From positions 4,756,330 to 4,820,329 of the forward strand of contig BCHX01000002.1 in NCBI GenBank assembly GCA_001599755.1: 64,000 bases of DNA, written 5' to 3'. The DNA comes from Gliomastix tumulicola (lineage: Eukaryota; Ascomycota; Sordariomycetes; Hypocreales; Bionectriaceae). Under the pieces are notes generated by a model. The model ran no database searches. It was not told the origin of the DNA and worked only from the letters and a program-made list of their open reading frames with translations. The translations under genes and the position numbers were made by a program. Numbering within the stretch: position 1 is the first letter of the stretch; each line of letters begins with the position of its first letter. Below, piece after piece: positions 1-10,069 of the stretch.

Positions 1-615
1 TCACGCCGGGGATGTCACCGAGTGCATGGTGTACGAGTACTAGTAGCTAAGGTACTACTGTTGGTATAGTGAGGCTTCAACAGTCTGCTTTGTCTGGGGC
101 TCTGACAGCTCTGTATAGGCGACCAAACCAGCGCGTTCTGATACGGACACATTGGCTGACATCAATGCCCTCTGTCAATGTAACAGCGCATCCGATGACT
201 GATCTGCAGTGAACGTCTTCGGTCATCAGCGGGAGAGAATGAGGGGAGCCTGTCGCCGCGCCCTGTGCTCGTGCTGCTAGCCCCGTCCAGGAATTGCTAG
301 TGCGGGGCGCCAGCGGCGGGAGTCAGCACTAACAAGATCGCGACAGGGGTCCGCTCCAGGGCAATCTTCAGGTACGTTATCTTATCAGCGGCGGCATCTC
401 CAGCCGGCCCTTCAGCTGGTCATCCGCCCCTTGCTCTTGCGTGACCCTCGACGATCCTGCCTGGAGCCCGTGCGTGACCTTGCGTGCCGTCTTCGGCCTC
501 TTTGCTGTCTTATATCTCCTTCTTCTTGTCTCCTTCTCCCCCCCCCCTCTCTTCCTGACATGCTGCATCGCTAGAACATACACTCACTCCCCCCTTCAGA
601 CTGCAGCCTGCCACA
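1..615. other. 5' intergenic region and amidohydrolase promoter
   Basis: No convincing gene is seen. Roughly 475-560 is a strongly pyrimidine-rich tract (runs of T/C ending in a C-run near 540), of the kind often found just upstream of fungal transcription starts. It ends about 55 nt before the ATG of the amidohydrolase gene. Confidence 0.6.
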
Positions 616-3450
616 ATGGACGAAAAGGCCGGTCTTCCTCCCTACGCCCTCGTCCGTCCGCGCCGTCGCGGATGGAGCCGCTTCGTCCGTCGCTACGGCA
701 TCTTCGCCTTCCTCGGCCTCGTGTTCTTCTGCGCCCACCTGCAGGAGCGCGAGCAGCTCCAGCACGCCGCGCCCTCGCACCCGAAGCTCGACCTCGACAA
801 GCTACAGGATGACCTCGAGACCTGCAAGAAGCTCCGACACAAGCCTACCGACCCCATTGGCCCCGGCCGCTCCAAGAACGCACGCTACATCGAGGGTGGC
901 AAGCCCACGCTTATCAAGAACGCGACTATCTGGATCGGCGAGCCGATTGAGGGAAGCATCGTGGAGGATGTACGATCGGGGGCCGCGTGGGAGTGGGTGA
1001 AGGGGGATGTGCTGCTTGAATATGGGTTGATCCAGAAGGTCGAGAGCGAGATTGCCGAGACGACGCTGCCGAAGGATACGATTATCTACAATGCCCACGG
1101 CTATCCGTTGACGTCGGGTATCATCGATATGCACAGTCACGCTGGAGTGTATCCGCTGCCGACGCTCGACGGAGACTCGGACGGCAACGAGTTCTCGGAT
1201 AACATCACGCCGTGGGCGCGATCCAAGGACGCCCTGATGCCGCTGGACCCCCAGATCGAGGTCATCAAGTCGGGCGGTGTCACGACGTCGCTTGTCCTGC
1301 CCGGATCGGCCAACAACATCGGCGGCGAGGCCTTCGTCTTCAAGCACGCCGTGGGCAAGCCCGACGGCCGCACAGAGCTCAGCGCGGCCGACCTGCTGGC
1401 AGCTCCCGATGCGGACGCCGACTCGGGCGGCTGGCGGTACATGAAGATGGCCTGCGGCGAGAACGCGAAGCGCTTCCACGGCTCCGCGACGTCGAGACCC
1501 GCGTCCCGCATGGGCGAGAGCTACGAGTATCGCCTCACGTTCGAGCGTGCCCGCAAGCTCATCCAGGAGCAGGACGACTGGTGCGCCACGGCGGCCGCTC
1601 TCGGCGTCGAGAAGGTGGACGAATATCTGCCGCAGAGCGTCGAGTGGGAGGCTCTCGGTGCTGCTCTGCGCGGACAGGTGCACATCAACGTCCACTGCTA
1701 CACGATTCCCGATCTCGAGGGCATGGTCGACCACACCAACGAGTTCCAGTTCCCGGTGCGTGCCTTCCACCACGCGCACCAGACGTATCTGGTGCCTGAG
1801 ATTCTCCGTCGCACTTGGGGCGGTCGGCCGCCGAGCTCGGCCATCTTTGCCGACAACATGTACTACAAGACCGAGGCCTACATTGGAAGCGAGTTCGCGG
1901 GCAAGTTCCTCTACGACGAGGGCCTCACGCCCATCTACGTGAGCGACAACCCCGTGCTGAGTGCCCAGCACGTCCTCTTCGAGGCGGCCAAGGGCTACCA
2001 CTACGGGCTGCCGTACCACGCTGCTCTTGCCAGCGTCACCACTGCCCCGGCTGAGAACCTGGGGCTTGGCCAGCGGCTGGGCAAGGTCAAGCCGGGCTTC
2101 GACGCCGATGTCGTGGTCTGGGACAGCGACCCGCTGAGTCTGGGTGCTGCACCTGCGCAGGTCTGGATCGACGGGACGGCCCAGTTTGAGGATCCTGTTG
2201 TGCTGGACAAGTCATACGAGGGTCCCATTGTGCCTGACAAGGCCCTGGGCAACGTATTCGAGGAGCCGGTGGAGGTGACTGATGCCGTCTTTACGGGCGT
2301 GACCGAGGTGCTCCTCTCGGATGATTCGCACTCCGCAGCCGAGGGCGAGTCTTTCACCGTCGTGGTCTCTGGCGGCAATATTTCTTGCATTGGATCCTGC
2401 ACGGAGGAGATCAAGGCCGCTGCAGACGCCGGGACCCAGACTATCGAGCTCAAGGACGGTCATCTGCACTCTTCTTATGTCGCCGTGGGCGGCATGCTCG
2501 GTCTGAACGAGATCGACGCCGAGCCCGAGACGGACAACGGTGACAGCCAAGCCGTCTTCTCCCGCGCCCTGGATGGCCTAAGATTCGGCGGGAAGAAGCT
2601 GAACGCCGGCTTCAAGGCGGGCGTCACGCGGGCTATCTCGGCCCCTACGTTCAACGGACTGGGCACGCATCACGGCACGAGTGTCGGCTTTCTCACGGAT
2701 GGTCTGACAAGCCTTGAGGACGGGGCCGTCTTTGCGGATGACGCTGCAGTGCACTATACTTACACTACCATCGTGAAGACAGCGACGGGCAGTGTCTCGG
2801 CGGCGTTCGGCGGGCTGAGGGCGAAGCTTCTCAGCCTCAAGGACAGCGAGGATGCCCTCCCATACTCGGAGGACTTCTACCTGAAGGAGGTCCTCGCGGG
2901 CAACCGCACCCTCGCGCTGACCATCAAGAGCGCCGACAGCATCGCCGCCGCCCTCCGGGTCAAGAAGGACGTGGAGGCGTTCTACGACGGACAAGCCATC
3001 AAGCTGGCCATCATCGGCGCCGCAGAATCCCACCTCGTCGCAGACGACCTGGCCGCCGCCAACGTCGGCGTCATCCTCTCGCCGCTCCTCGACAAGGGCG
3101 AGACCTGGGACGCCCGGCGCTCGCTCACGGGCGCGCCGCTCACCAACGGCACCAACATCGACAGGCTGCTCGACGCGGGCGTCAAGGTGGGCATCGGGCT
3201 CAACGAGGATTGGGAGGTGCGCGACCTGGGCTTCTCGGCGGGCATCGCGTACCACAACGGCGGGGGCCGGCTGAGCAAGAAGGAGGCGGTCGATCTCATC
3301 AGCACGAACGTGTACGAGATTCTGGGCGTCAAGGTGCCGTCGGCGGCGGAGAGCGGGCATTTCGTGGTCAGTGAGGGGAGTCCGCTGGAGATTGGCTCGC
3401 GCGTGAGGAGTGTCGCGTCGGGCAGGGGGAAGGTGGCGGTGTTTGTGTGA
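616..3450 (+). CDS. Membrane-anchored amidohydrolase (CE9/imidazolonepropionase-like)
   Basis: Intronless, 944 aa, starting at the first ATG (context CCACAATGG). A basic N-terminus is followed by one hydrophobic segment (about residues 27-42), giving a type II anchor or uncleaved signal with the rest in the secretory lumen or outside. The first half is a metal-dependent amidohydrolase. It has the HxH metal motif (MHSH, about residues 171-174), a GGVTT turn near 219, a His cluster (FHHAH) near 385 and the late metal-type Asp in YVSDNP near 443. This superfamily hydrolyses C-N bonds of cyclic or N-acetyl substrates; similar fungal proteins are often labelled carbohydrate esterase family 9. The substrate cannot be read from sequence. 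The second half (about 552-944) looks like a degenerate second copy of the same fold without HxH. It is the first of a run of small-molecule enzymes. Confidence 0.85.
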   Translation: MDEKAGLPPYALVRPRRRGWSRFVRRYGIFAFLGLVFFCAHLQEREQLQHAAPSHPKLDLDKLQDDLETCKKLRHKPTDPIGPGRSKNARYIEGGKPTLIKNATIWIGEPIEGSIVEDVRSGAAWEWVKGDVLLEYGLIQKVESEIAETTLPKDTIIYNAHGYPLTSGIIDMHSHAGVYPLPTLDGDSDGNEFSDNITPWARSKDALMPLDPQIEVIKSGGVTTSLVLPGSANNIGGEAFVFKHAVGKPDGRTELSAADLLAAPDADADSGGWRYMKMACGENAKRFHGSATSRPASRMGESYEYRLTFERARKLIQEQDDWCATAAALGVEKVDEYLPQSVEWEALGAALRGQVHINVHCYTIPDLEGMVDHTNEFQFPVRAFHHAHQTYLVPEILRRTWGGRPPSSAIFADNMYYKTEAYIGSEFAGKFLYDEGLTPIYVSDNPVLSAQHVLFEAAKGYHYGLPYHAALASVTTAPAENLGLGQRLGKVKPGFDADVVVWDSDPLSLGAAPAQVWIDGTAQFEDPVVLDKSYEGPIVPDKALGNVFEEPVEVTDAVFTGVTEVLLSDDSHSAAEGESFTVVVSGGNISCIGSCTEEIKAAADAGTQTIELKDGHLHSSYVAVGGMLGLNEIDAEPETDNGDSQAVFSRALDGLRFGGKKLNAGFKAGVTRAISAPTFNGLGTHHGTSVGFLTDGLTSLEDGAVFADDAAVHYTYTTIVKTATGSVSAAFGGLRAKLLSLKDSEDALPYSEDFYLKEVLAGNRTLALTIKSADSIAAALRVKKDVEAFYDGQAIKLAIIGAAESHLVADDLAAANVGVILSPLLDKGETWDARRSLTGAPLTNGTNIDRLLDAGVKVGIGLNEDWEVRDLGFSAGIAYHNGGGRLSKKEAVDLISTNVYEILGVKVPSAAESGHFVVSEGSPLEIGSRVRSVASGRGKVAVFV

Positions 3451-3869
3451 CGGATAGAGTCAGTCAGTCAGTCAGTCAGTTATCGTACCATTTTTGTTCC
3501 AAGTTAGCGAAGCTTCTAGTAGCACTATTAGTCGTCGAATGATGAGACATTCAAAGTTGCTCTGTATACCCGGTCGGAAGCTGGAAGAAGACTGAGCCAG
3601 CCGGAAATTCGGAAGGGGATCGCCTGGCTCTGTTCCGTGCTTCTTGGTGCTACTTATTCAGAATGACTCCACTCTCCCCTCTCCCGCGCGGCATGCCCAA
3701 GGTGTATTATTACTAACCGCGCGGTTGCTTACCAAAGAACGCCTCATCGATGGTTTGAGTGGCTCAGTGGCAGCTGCACACACAGAGTGTACTAGTATAT
3801 AAGGCTGAAGCCACTGCCCGGGGCCTTCCCCCATTAACTCAGTTTGATCATTCGTCTGACCTGCTTAGA
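3451..3869. other. Intergenic region with (CAGT)n and dioxygenase promoter
   Basis: No gene. A CAGT tetranucleotide repeat runs from about 3458 to 3480, just after the amidohydrolase stop codon. The rest is the 3' flank of that gene and the promoter of the dioxygenase, including the TATA element at 3796. Confidence 0.6.
3796..3802 (+). promoter_or_regulatory. TATA box of the extradiol dioxygenase gene
   Basis: TATATAA lies 74 nt upstream of the ATG at 3870, a normal spacing for a fungal TATA promoter with a short leader. Confidence 0.5.
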
Positions 3870-4949
3870 ATGAGAGCTTGGGCGTCTGCTGGTGCTCTCG
3901 TCGGTCTCACAGCGTGGGCAATCTCTCGATCTTACACCACACCAGCCGCAAGAATGGCTCTCGCACCCGTCATCGCGCTCTCCCACGGCGGAGGTGAGTT
4001 TCCCATCATTTTTCATGATGCATCTCATCTCATTTCATCAGTTACTAACTGCCAACAGGCCCCATGCCCCTCCTCGGCGACCCGGACCACGCAGACATCA
4101 TCAAGTCCCTCAAGACGCGCATCCCCAAGCTCCTCGACCTCCATGGCCCCTCGCGCCCGCGCGCCATCGTCCTCGTCACGGCGCACTGGTCGACGCCCAA
4201 CCCGACCATCTCCTCGGGCGCTAAGCACAGCTTGCTCTACGACTACTACGGCTTCCCGCCCGAGACGTACAACCTCACGTACCCTGCGCCCGGCCACCCG
4301 GAAGTCGCGGCCGAGATCGCCGAGGCGATGCGCAAGGAGGGGCTGGAGGGCGTGACGCTGGACCCGGAACGCGGCTGGGACCACGGCGTGTTCGTCCCGC
4401 TGAAGCTGGCGCTGCCCGAGGCGGAGATCCCCGTCGTGCAGATCTCGGTGCTGGAGAGCGAGGATCCCGAGCGCCACCTGCAGATGGGACGCGCGCTGCG
4501 GGCGCTGCGGGCGAGCAACGTCGCCGTCGTCGGCTCGGGCTTCGCGTCGTTCCACAACCTGCGGCTCATGATGGCGCTGCGGTACGCGGGCCCCTCGGCG
4601 CAGGCGAGGGCCGTGCAGGCGCAGAGCAAGGAGTGGAATGCGGCGCTGAACGCGGCGGTCGAGACGGATGTGCAGGGCCGCTGGGACGGGCTGAAGGGCT
4701 GGCGGAAGCTGCCTGCTGCCGACACGATGCATCCTCCGCGGGCGGGAGAGGTCAGTCTTGCACTCTTCTTCTTCACCGTAACTGGTGATGTCGATACATG
4801 CATGCATGCTAACTGTTTACCAGCACTTCATGCCGCTGATTGTGTGCACCGGTGCGTCCGGCGAGGGCGAGCCGACGCGCAAGTACAAGGACGACTTCAT
4901 GGGCTTTGACATCTTCACCTACTACTGGGGCGCCGATGAAGTGGCTTGA
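3870..4949 (+). CDS. Extradiol ring-cleavage dioxygenase, LigB/DODA type
   Basis: Three exons, 3870-3993, 4059-4750 and 4824-4949, give 313 aa. The first intron has an ACTAAC branch site at 4044-4049 and a CAG acceptor. The protein fits the class III extradiol dioxygenases related to 4,5-DOPA dioxygenase, which use non-haem Fe(II) or Zn to open catechol rings. Visible family marks are the N-terminal SHGGGP metal-binding His, AHWSTPNP, YPAPGHPE and the ERGWDHGVF motif. The N-terminal 28 residues before the internal Met (ATG at 3954) are hydrophobic and could be a mitochondrial or membrane-targeting extension; translation from 3954 would give a cytosolic form. The in vivo ring substrate is unknown. 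Confidence 0.88.
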
Positions 4950-5321
4950 TTCCCATGACCTGTATATTATCAGTATTTTTATACCGCTGTCGCATGATAT
5001 CAAATACCAAGCCAAGCCTTTTCGCCGAGAATCTATTATGTTATAGAAACCACCCAAAACCGGGTCGCCTCCGTCATGTTCCTGGAACTAGGAGCAAGGT
5101 CCGGATTGACGGGACTGACGTCAAACAGATCTGGCAGGTTTTCGATGTGTTGGGATGCTGAAAAATGAGAATAGTGGCTTTGGCGGTGCGGCTCTTGGCC
5201 GACGTCGAGGACGCGTGGCAGTAGCACAATCCTACTATACATATAAGTGAACATATCCAAGTCTCTCGCATCAACACCCGAGACATCGCTCCACCATCAT
5301 CATACAGATAGATACTTCATC
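4950..5321. other. Intergenic region, dioxygenase to amidotransferase
   Basis: No gene. It holds the dioxygenase 3' flank and the promoter of the glutamine amidotransferase. A TATAAG element at 5242-5247 lies about 75 nt before the ATG at 5322. Confidence 0.5.
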
Positions 5322-6267
5322 ATGGCCCAGCACTACAAACCGACGATAGACGCCCCCGTGGTGCGCATCATGGTCCTCGAGACCGACAAGCCCCATCCCG
5401 ACACGCAGACGGAGAAGGGCTCCTTCGGCGAGATCCTGCACCGACACTTCTCCCGTGCCGGCGAGGCCCATCACCCGCTGCTCGGGATTGAGACGGACCA
5501 GGAGTTTGTCGTCACGGAGCAAGGCGGGCGGATGCCGCGTTTCGACGAGCTGGAGGGCTTCGACGGCCTGCTCATCACGGGGAGCATGTTTGACGCGCAC
5601 GGTGAGAACGACTGGATACTGCAGTTGCTCGAGCTGCTGCGCGGTGAGTTCTCATCAATCAACGTCCCCCTTTTCTGAATCTAGAGCATTTACCCTGACA
5701 GTCGCAGAACTGTGGACCAGGAAGCCCGACTTCAAGTTCACGGGCGTGTGCTTCGGCCACCAGCTCCTCGCCCGCCTCCTCGGCGCGCCCGTCGGCCCTT
5801 CCCCCAGGGGCGACTGGGAACTCGGCCACTGTCCCATCACGCTCACGCCCACCGGCCAGCGCCTCTTCCGCACGTCCTCCGACGTCGTCTACCTGCACCA
5901 GATGCACCAGGACCAGGTCACCAAGATCCCCTCGGCCGCAGACACGGACAAGGATCACCTGCTCAACCTGCACGGCCACCACCCGAAAGTCGAGTGCTGG
6001 GGCCGCAGCGAGCACACGGCGATCCAGGGCTTGTATATCCCGAACCGGCTGTTCACGACGCAGGCGCACCTCGCGTTCGACGAGGACATGGTGAAGCGGC
6101 AGATCGCGATGCGGGTCGAGAGCGGCGGGATCCAGGATAGGGAGCACGCGGACCGGGCGAGGGAGACGGCGCATCTGGAGCATGACGGGCTGGAGGTGGC
6201 CAAGGCTATCCTGCGGCTGTTCTCGTTTGACGACGATGGCATGTATACTAAGGAGAACGGGGGCTGA
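5322..6267 (+). CDS. Class I glutamine amidotransferase-like protein
   Basis: Two exons, 5322-5643 and 5708-6267, encode 293 aa; the 64-nt intron has GTGAGT and CAG ends. The ATG at 5322 is the first true ATG in frame. The fold is GATase1. The nucleophile elbow GVCFGHQ places the catalytic Cys at residue 122, with a preceding oxyanion-strand motif LLITGSMFDA and a late His-acid pair in QAHLAFDED. It stands alone, without a synthetase domain, like the yeast YLR126C type. It therefore probably acts as a hydrolase on a gamma-glutamyl or other amide substrate, not as part of GMP or carbamoyl-phosphate synthesis. Its stop lies 67 bp from the convergent SDR gene. Confidence 0.88.
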
Positions 6268-6334
6268 GTGTAGTGTATTCGACTGTCTGTTACCGAACGT
6301 CTCTCTGTACGACGAGTTTGATGATGAGAAAAAT

Positions 6335-7169
6335 CTACCACGGATGCGACTGGCCCCTCTTGGCCACGAACTTATCCCACTCCCCGTCACGCACTCCATT
6401 CACGATATCCAGAATCCCCTGCGCGCTCGTCTCGCTCGTCTCAGCGCCCGCGTCCCGCCTCCCCTGCCTGTCCTCCTCCCCCGTGAGATTCGTGATGACA
6501 TACCCGGGGCAGTACGCCCAGGCGCGCGCCCACCCCCTGTAGTGGTAGTTCTGGTTCGCCGTCATCATGTTGAGCGCCGCCTTGCTCATGCGGTAGAAGT
6601 CCGCGGGGATGCCGCCCATGACGTCCGCGGGGTCGAAGCGCTGCGTCAGCGAGCCGAGGCTGGACGACACGTTGACGATGCGCGCGGTGCCGGTGCCGGC
6701 GCTGGCGCTGGCCTTGCGGAGGAGAGGTTCCAGGGCCTTGGTGAGGAACGCGTGGCCGAGGACGTTGACGTTGAAGAGGTCCCGGGCGAGGTCGCGGGTG
6801 TACTCCCCACCCTTGTGCTCGTTCATGACGCCCGCGTTGTTGATCAGGACATCCACGACGCCGCCGTGGTCGGCCGTGACGCGCGCGACGAAGGCGGCGA
6901 TGGAGGCGTCCGAGGCGATGTCGAGCTCGAGGAAGGAGAGCGTGCCCTGCGGCTTGCGGGCCCGGAGCGCCGCGAGGGCAGAGGTGCCCTTGGAGGCGGA
7001 GCGGGCGGTGAGGATGACGTGGTTGGACGGGGAGGCGTTGGCGAGGGCGTAGGCTGTGTCGTAGCCGATGCCTGAGTTGGCGCCTGCTGGGGGGGTTAGT
7101 GCTGAAGATGATGGAAGGGGAGAAGGGCGTTTTACCAGAGATGACGATGATTTTCTTGTCGGCGGTCAT
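6335..7169 (-). CDS. Short-chain dehydrogenase/reductase (SDR)
   Basis: Two exons on the minus strand, 7169-7136 and 7083-6335, encode 260 aa. The 52-nt intron interrupts the nucleotide-binding loop codon, and splicing restores SGANSGIG, the TGxxxGIG cofactor motif. Other classic SDR marks are NNAG, an NVSSS strand and the catalytic YRMSK (YxxxK) pair. It is predicted to be a soluble NAD(P)H-dependent oxidoreductase acting on an alcohol or carbonyl; similar fungal proteins are annotated as carbonyl reductases. It converges with the amidotransferase gene. Its own promoter has a TATAAG element. Confidence 0.88.
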
Positions 7170-7262
7170 GGTGGTGACTGTCTCGTTATGGTGTTGGTCA
7201 GGCTTGCTGGGCTGCTTTCTGTAGAGCGTACTTCAACTTGGAGGCAGCGGGCTGCCGTGACT

Positions 7263-7268
7263 CTTATA
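7263..7268 (-). promoter_or_regulatory. TATA box of the SDR gene
   Basis: TATAAG on the minus strand lies about 94 nt upstream of the SDR ATG at 7169. The rest of the 485-bp gap between 7170 and 7654 shows no gene. Confidence 0.4.
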
Positions 7269-7654
7269 CCGGGCGTCACATCACGGAAAACCTCGTCCAC
7301 ACCATTCTTGGCCTCACTCGTGATAGCATCCCCGGGCCTTCTCGCGGACAATCAAACGGACTTTGGTCTACGAACATCTTCGGCGATGATCAAATCTAGA
7401 AGCAAAAGCATCAACATACAAAGAACTCGGGCAGCGAATGCCATGGAGATTGTCGGACTTAAGACCACACGCCCCCAAAGCCCACGATCCCCGTCGGCGA
7501 CCATTTGCTAATCATCACCGCCAACATCCCCGATTGGGGGCCAAGTCTCCGGACACGGGCCAGATTCACGCCGTCCTTCCAGACGGAGTCCCGTGCGGAC
7601 TGCCGTGCGGGCAAGTGTGGACTCAAACTCAGCTCTGTGTGCGGAACGAGGAAC

Positions 7655-8644
7655 CTAGACGCTCCCCAAGGCCCTCCGCCTGTTCTCCTTCGCGTTCAGC
7701 GTCACCGGGATCCCCGGCGCGACGAGGTCGAAGCAGTGCGGCACGCCCGCGTACAGATGCACCTCCACCTCGACGTCCGCCTTGGCCAGCCGCGCCGCGA
7801 ACTCGAGGCTCTCGTCCCGGAACCAGTCGAGCCCGCCCACGTCGATGTACGTCGCCGGCAGGCCGCGCAGGTCCTCCGCCCGCGCGGGTGCGCCGTAGGG
7901 GGACACGTCTGCCTCGCCGCGTCTACCATCGAGGTATCCGTCCCAGCACATGTCGATGCCGATGATCCAGTTCGTCATGGAGCGGTGCAGCGCGCTGTCC
8001 GGGTTGCGGTGGCGCGTGGACGAGCGGTCGTCGAGCATCGGGTAGAGGAGCAGCTGCTTCGCGATGGCCGGCGAGTGGTTTCGATCCCGTGCGAGGAGGG
8101 ATACACCGGCAGCGAGGAAGGCGCCTGCGCTCTCGCCGGCGACGATGATGCGGCTGGGGTCGATGCCGAGAGCGTCCGCGTTGGACACAAGGTGCTGCAG
8201 CGCCGCGAAGCAGTCCTCCACGGGCGTCGGGTGGGGATGCTCCGGGGCGAGGCGGTACTCGACGCCGAAGGTGCGGATGCCGAAGTCGGAGGCGAAGAGC
8301 GACATGACCGGACGGCAGACGGGGTCGACGGGACACGCAACGCCGCCGCCGCCGTGGAAGTACAGCACGGCCGGCTCCGGGCGGGAGGAGCTGGTCTCGC
8401 TGCTGCTGCTACTGCTGCTGGAGAACTCGTAGAGCGCGAGGGAGGCGCCGTCTTGCGCTGTGACGGTGTGCTTGGTCTCGGTGACGGAGGACGGGATGGG
8501 ACGCTGGGCGGCGATCTTGGCGATGTAGCCGTTCATGCGGTCGCGCTGCTCGAAGACGTCAGCGGGAGGGCCGGACGCGGACGGGGCGAGATCCGGGTTG
8601 GCCTTCATGTAGGCGAGGAAGTCGGCGTCCATTCTAGCGGCCAT
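7655..8644 (-). CDS. Alpha/beta hydrolase, hormone-sensitive-lipase (HSL) type esterase
   Basis: Single exon, 329 aa, from the ATG at 8644; an in-frame TTG at 8683 is not a likely start. The alpha/beta hydrolase-3 layout is clear: the HGGG oxyanion motif after YF, nucleophile elbow GESAG, an Asp in the DVGGLDWFRDES stretch and the late His in VPHCFD. These make a Ser-Asp-His triad for hydrolysis of short acyl or aryl esters. No signal peptide is seen, so it is probably intracellular. It is transcribed in the same direction as the SDR, with its own TATA box. The residues before the fold are short, without the long cap of mammalian HSL. Confidence 0.88.
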   Translation of the reverse strand: MAARMDADFLAYMKANPDLAPSASGPPADVFEQRDRMNGYIAKIAAQRPIPSSVTETKHTVTAQDGASLALYEFSSSSSSSSETSSSRPEPAVLYFHGGGGVACPVDPVCRPVMSLFASDFGIRTFGVEYRLAPEHPHPTPVEDCFAALQHLVSNADALGIDPSRIIVAGESAGAFLAAGVSLLARDRNHSPAIAKQLLLYPMLDDRSSTRHRNPDSALHRSMTNWIIGIDMCWDGYLDGRRGEADVSPYGAPARAEDLRGLPATYIDVGGLDWFRDESLEFAARLAKADVEVEVHLYAGVPHCFDLVAPGIPVTLNAKENRRRALGSV

Positions 8645-9526
8645 TGTGCGTGTCGGTGATGGGGGAGATTGGCGATGAAGCAAGGCGGTGATGAGATGCC
8701 GATGAGTGTCGTATCTGTTGATGTTGCTCGAGATGTCTGCGAAACAAGCGCACTATATAGCTATTTGCGCCGTCTGAATGACCCCCGATCCTCCATGATG
8801 CTTGGCTGTGTTGATTAGGGTATCAATATCATGGACATCCAGATGTCTGTTTGAATCCCGCGGCTTCACATCATCGCACCTGGTTGACGTGCAACGCCGT
8901 GAATAACAGAAGACTTACTAAACCTCGGGCCTCTTCACGTCATCAACCCGACCCGCGATAGTCCGCAGCCTTCTGCCAGGCCAACCCCTGACAGCCTCGC
9001 ATTCGCATAGCCAGACAAAATATCGCGATAGTCTCCTCTCAACATCTGCGCCCTGGTGACTCACACCGAAGCAGATAAGGATGGGATTGAGATAATCGAA
9101 CGTTTGTTCTCCAATTCTTTTTCTTGTTCCCCCTTATTCCCCTTACCACCCCTGGAATCCTGCTAGCGGGTGCGCGTGGCAGAGAAATGGCAGCAAAGCA
9201 AGGCACGAAGGGTCCATGTGGTGTGGAGACAAAATACTATGATCGACGATCGCGATGAGAGAACAGCCGTGACATGTGGGGGATGTTTTTTTCACGACAG
9301 CTAACGGCTTGGCTGGTGTGCGTGCGTGAAGTTGGTGATGGCTTCGTTCACGGGGAGCGTGAAGGGGGGGACTCACGGTGGCCTGATTTCGGGTTTACCG
9401 GGGGCTTGCTTACGCCCGAGAGAAGGGGAGGAGAGGAGAGAGAGGAGAAGGGCCTGGATGTAAACAAATACGCGTGGATATCCCTGTTTTCTAGCTCTGT
9501 TCTTATAACTACGGGCAGGTCAATTC
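8645..9526. other. Intergenic region upstream of the esterase
   Basis: Apart from the TATA element at 8754 I see no gene. Short open frames here lack recognisable motifs. Confidence 0.5.
8754..8759 (-). promoter_or_regulatory. TATA box of the HSL-type esterase gene
   Basis: TATATA, palindromic in a CTATATAG context, lies 110-115 nt upstream of the ATG at 8644. Confidence 0.45.
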
Positions 9527-10069
9527 TCATTGCAAGTTTCGTTTCTCGTCCTTCGGATTGTGCTTCTTGCCCGACCGCCGCCCGTGCTTGACGGCACACG
9601 CTTTGCACAGAATCCGCCGGTGGACAAGCCCGGACCGGCGGACGGTGCGCTCGCCCTTGCACTTGCTGCAGGTCTTGCTGGCGTCGACGATGCTGTCGTC
9701 GGGCGTGGCGCTGGACTCCCTCGTCACGGGAACGGCGCGGCCATTGTCGCTGTCGTCGTCCGTCCCGTCGATGACGATGCTCGAGTTGAAGATGTGAATC
9801 AGGCGGGCGATCCCGTCCACGTCCCGCTTGGCGGCGTTGTGGTTGACGAAGCGGACCTTGTGTGGCTGCTTATGTTTCAGCTGATGGTGCTGGTGGTCCC
9901 TCCGATAAGGCTCTTGACTTCGATGCTCCTCCTCCTGGTGATGATGATGATGATGATGGCTCGTATTGGGAAGCGAGGGATCTGGGCTAACGAGCTCCTT
10001 CGAGGTGACGGTGCTTAGGCCAGACTGACGGGCTTCGTGGCTGCTGCGGGCGGAGTCATATGACCACAT
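9527..10069 (-). CDS. Small His-rich protein with degenerate C4 zinc-finger motif
   Basis: 180 aa from ATG 10069. The N-terminal half is polar and low in complexity, with a run of seven His (from ATG-trinucleotide DNA) and further His/Gln. The C-terminal third has CSKC, 17 residues, then CKAC, followed by a very basic tail. The C-x2-C-x17-C-x2-C spacing matches GATA-type zinc fingers, but the WRR and N-A-C-G signature of real GATA domains is absent. This is either a divergent finger or an unrelated zinc-ribbon; nuclear targeting by the basic tail is an inference. An upstream ACTAAC-plus-CAG acceptor near 10100 leaves the frame open, so a 5' exon may exist and this start may be incomplete. Confidence 0.5.
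   Translation of the reverse strand: MWSYDSARSSHEARQSGLSTVTSKELVSPDPSLPNTSHHHHHHHQEEEHRSQEPYRRDHQHHQLKHKQPHKVRFVNHNAAKRDVDGIARLIHIFNSSIVIDGTDDDSDNGRAVPVTRESSATPDDSIVDASKTCSKCKGERTVRRSGLVHRRILCKACAVKHGRRSGKKHNPKDEKRNLQ

Noticed and set aside
802..2019. 405-residue minus-strand open frame opposite the amidohydrolase
   Set aside because: Antisense shadow of a GC-rich coding gene. No motifs; the plus-strand protein has clear family marks.
3870..8644. Secondary-metabolite or catabolic gene cluster
   Set aside because: Dioxygenase, SDR, esterase and amidotransferase are adjacent, but there is no backbone enzyme, transporter or pathway regulator. Orientation is mixed.
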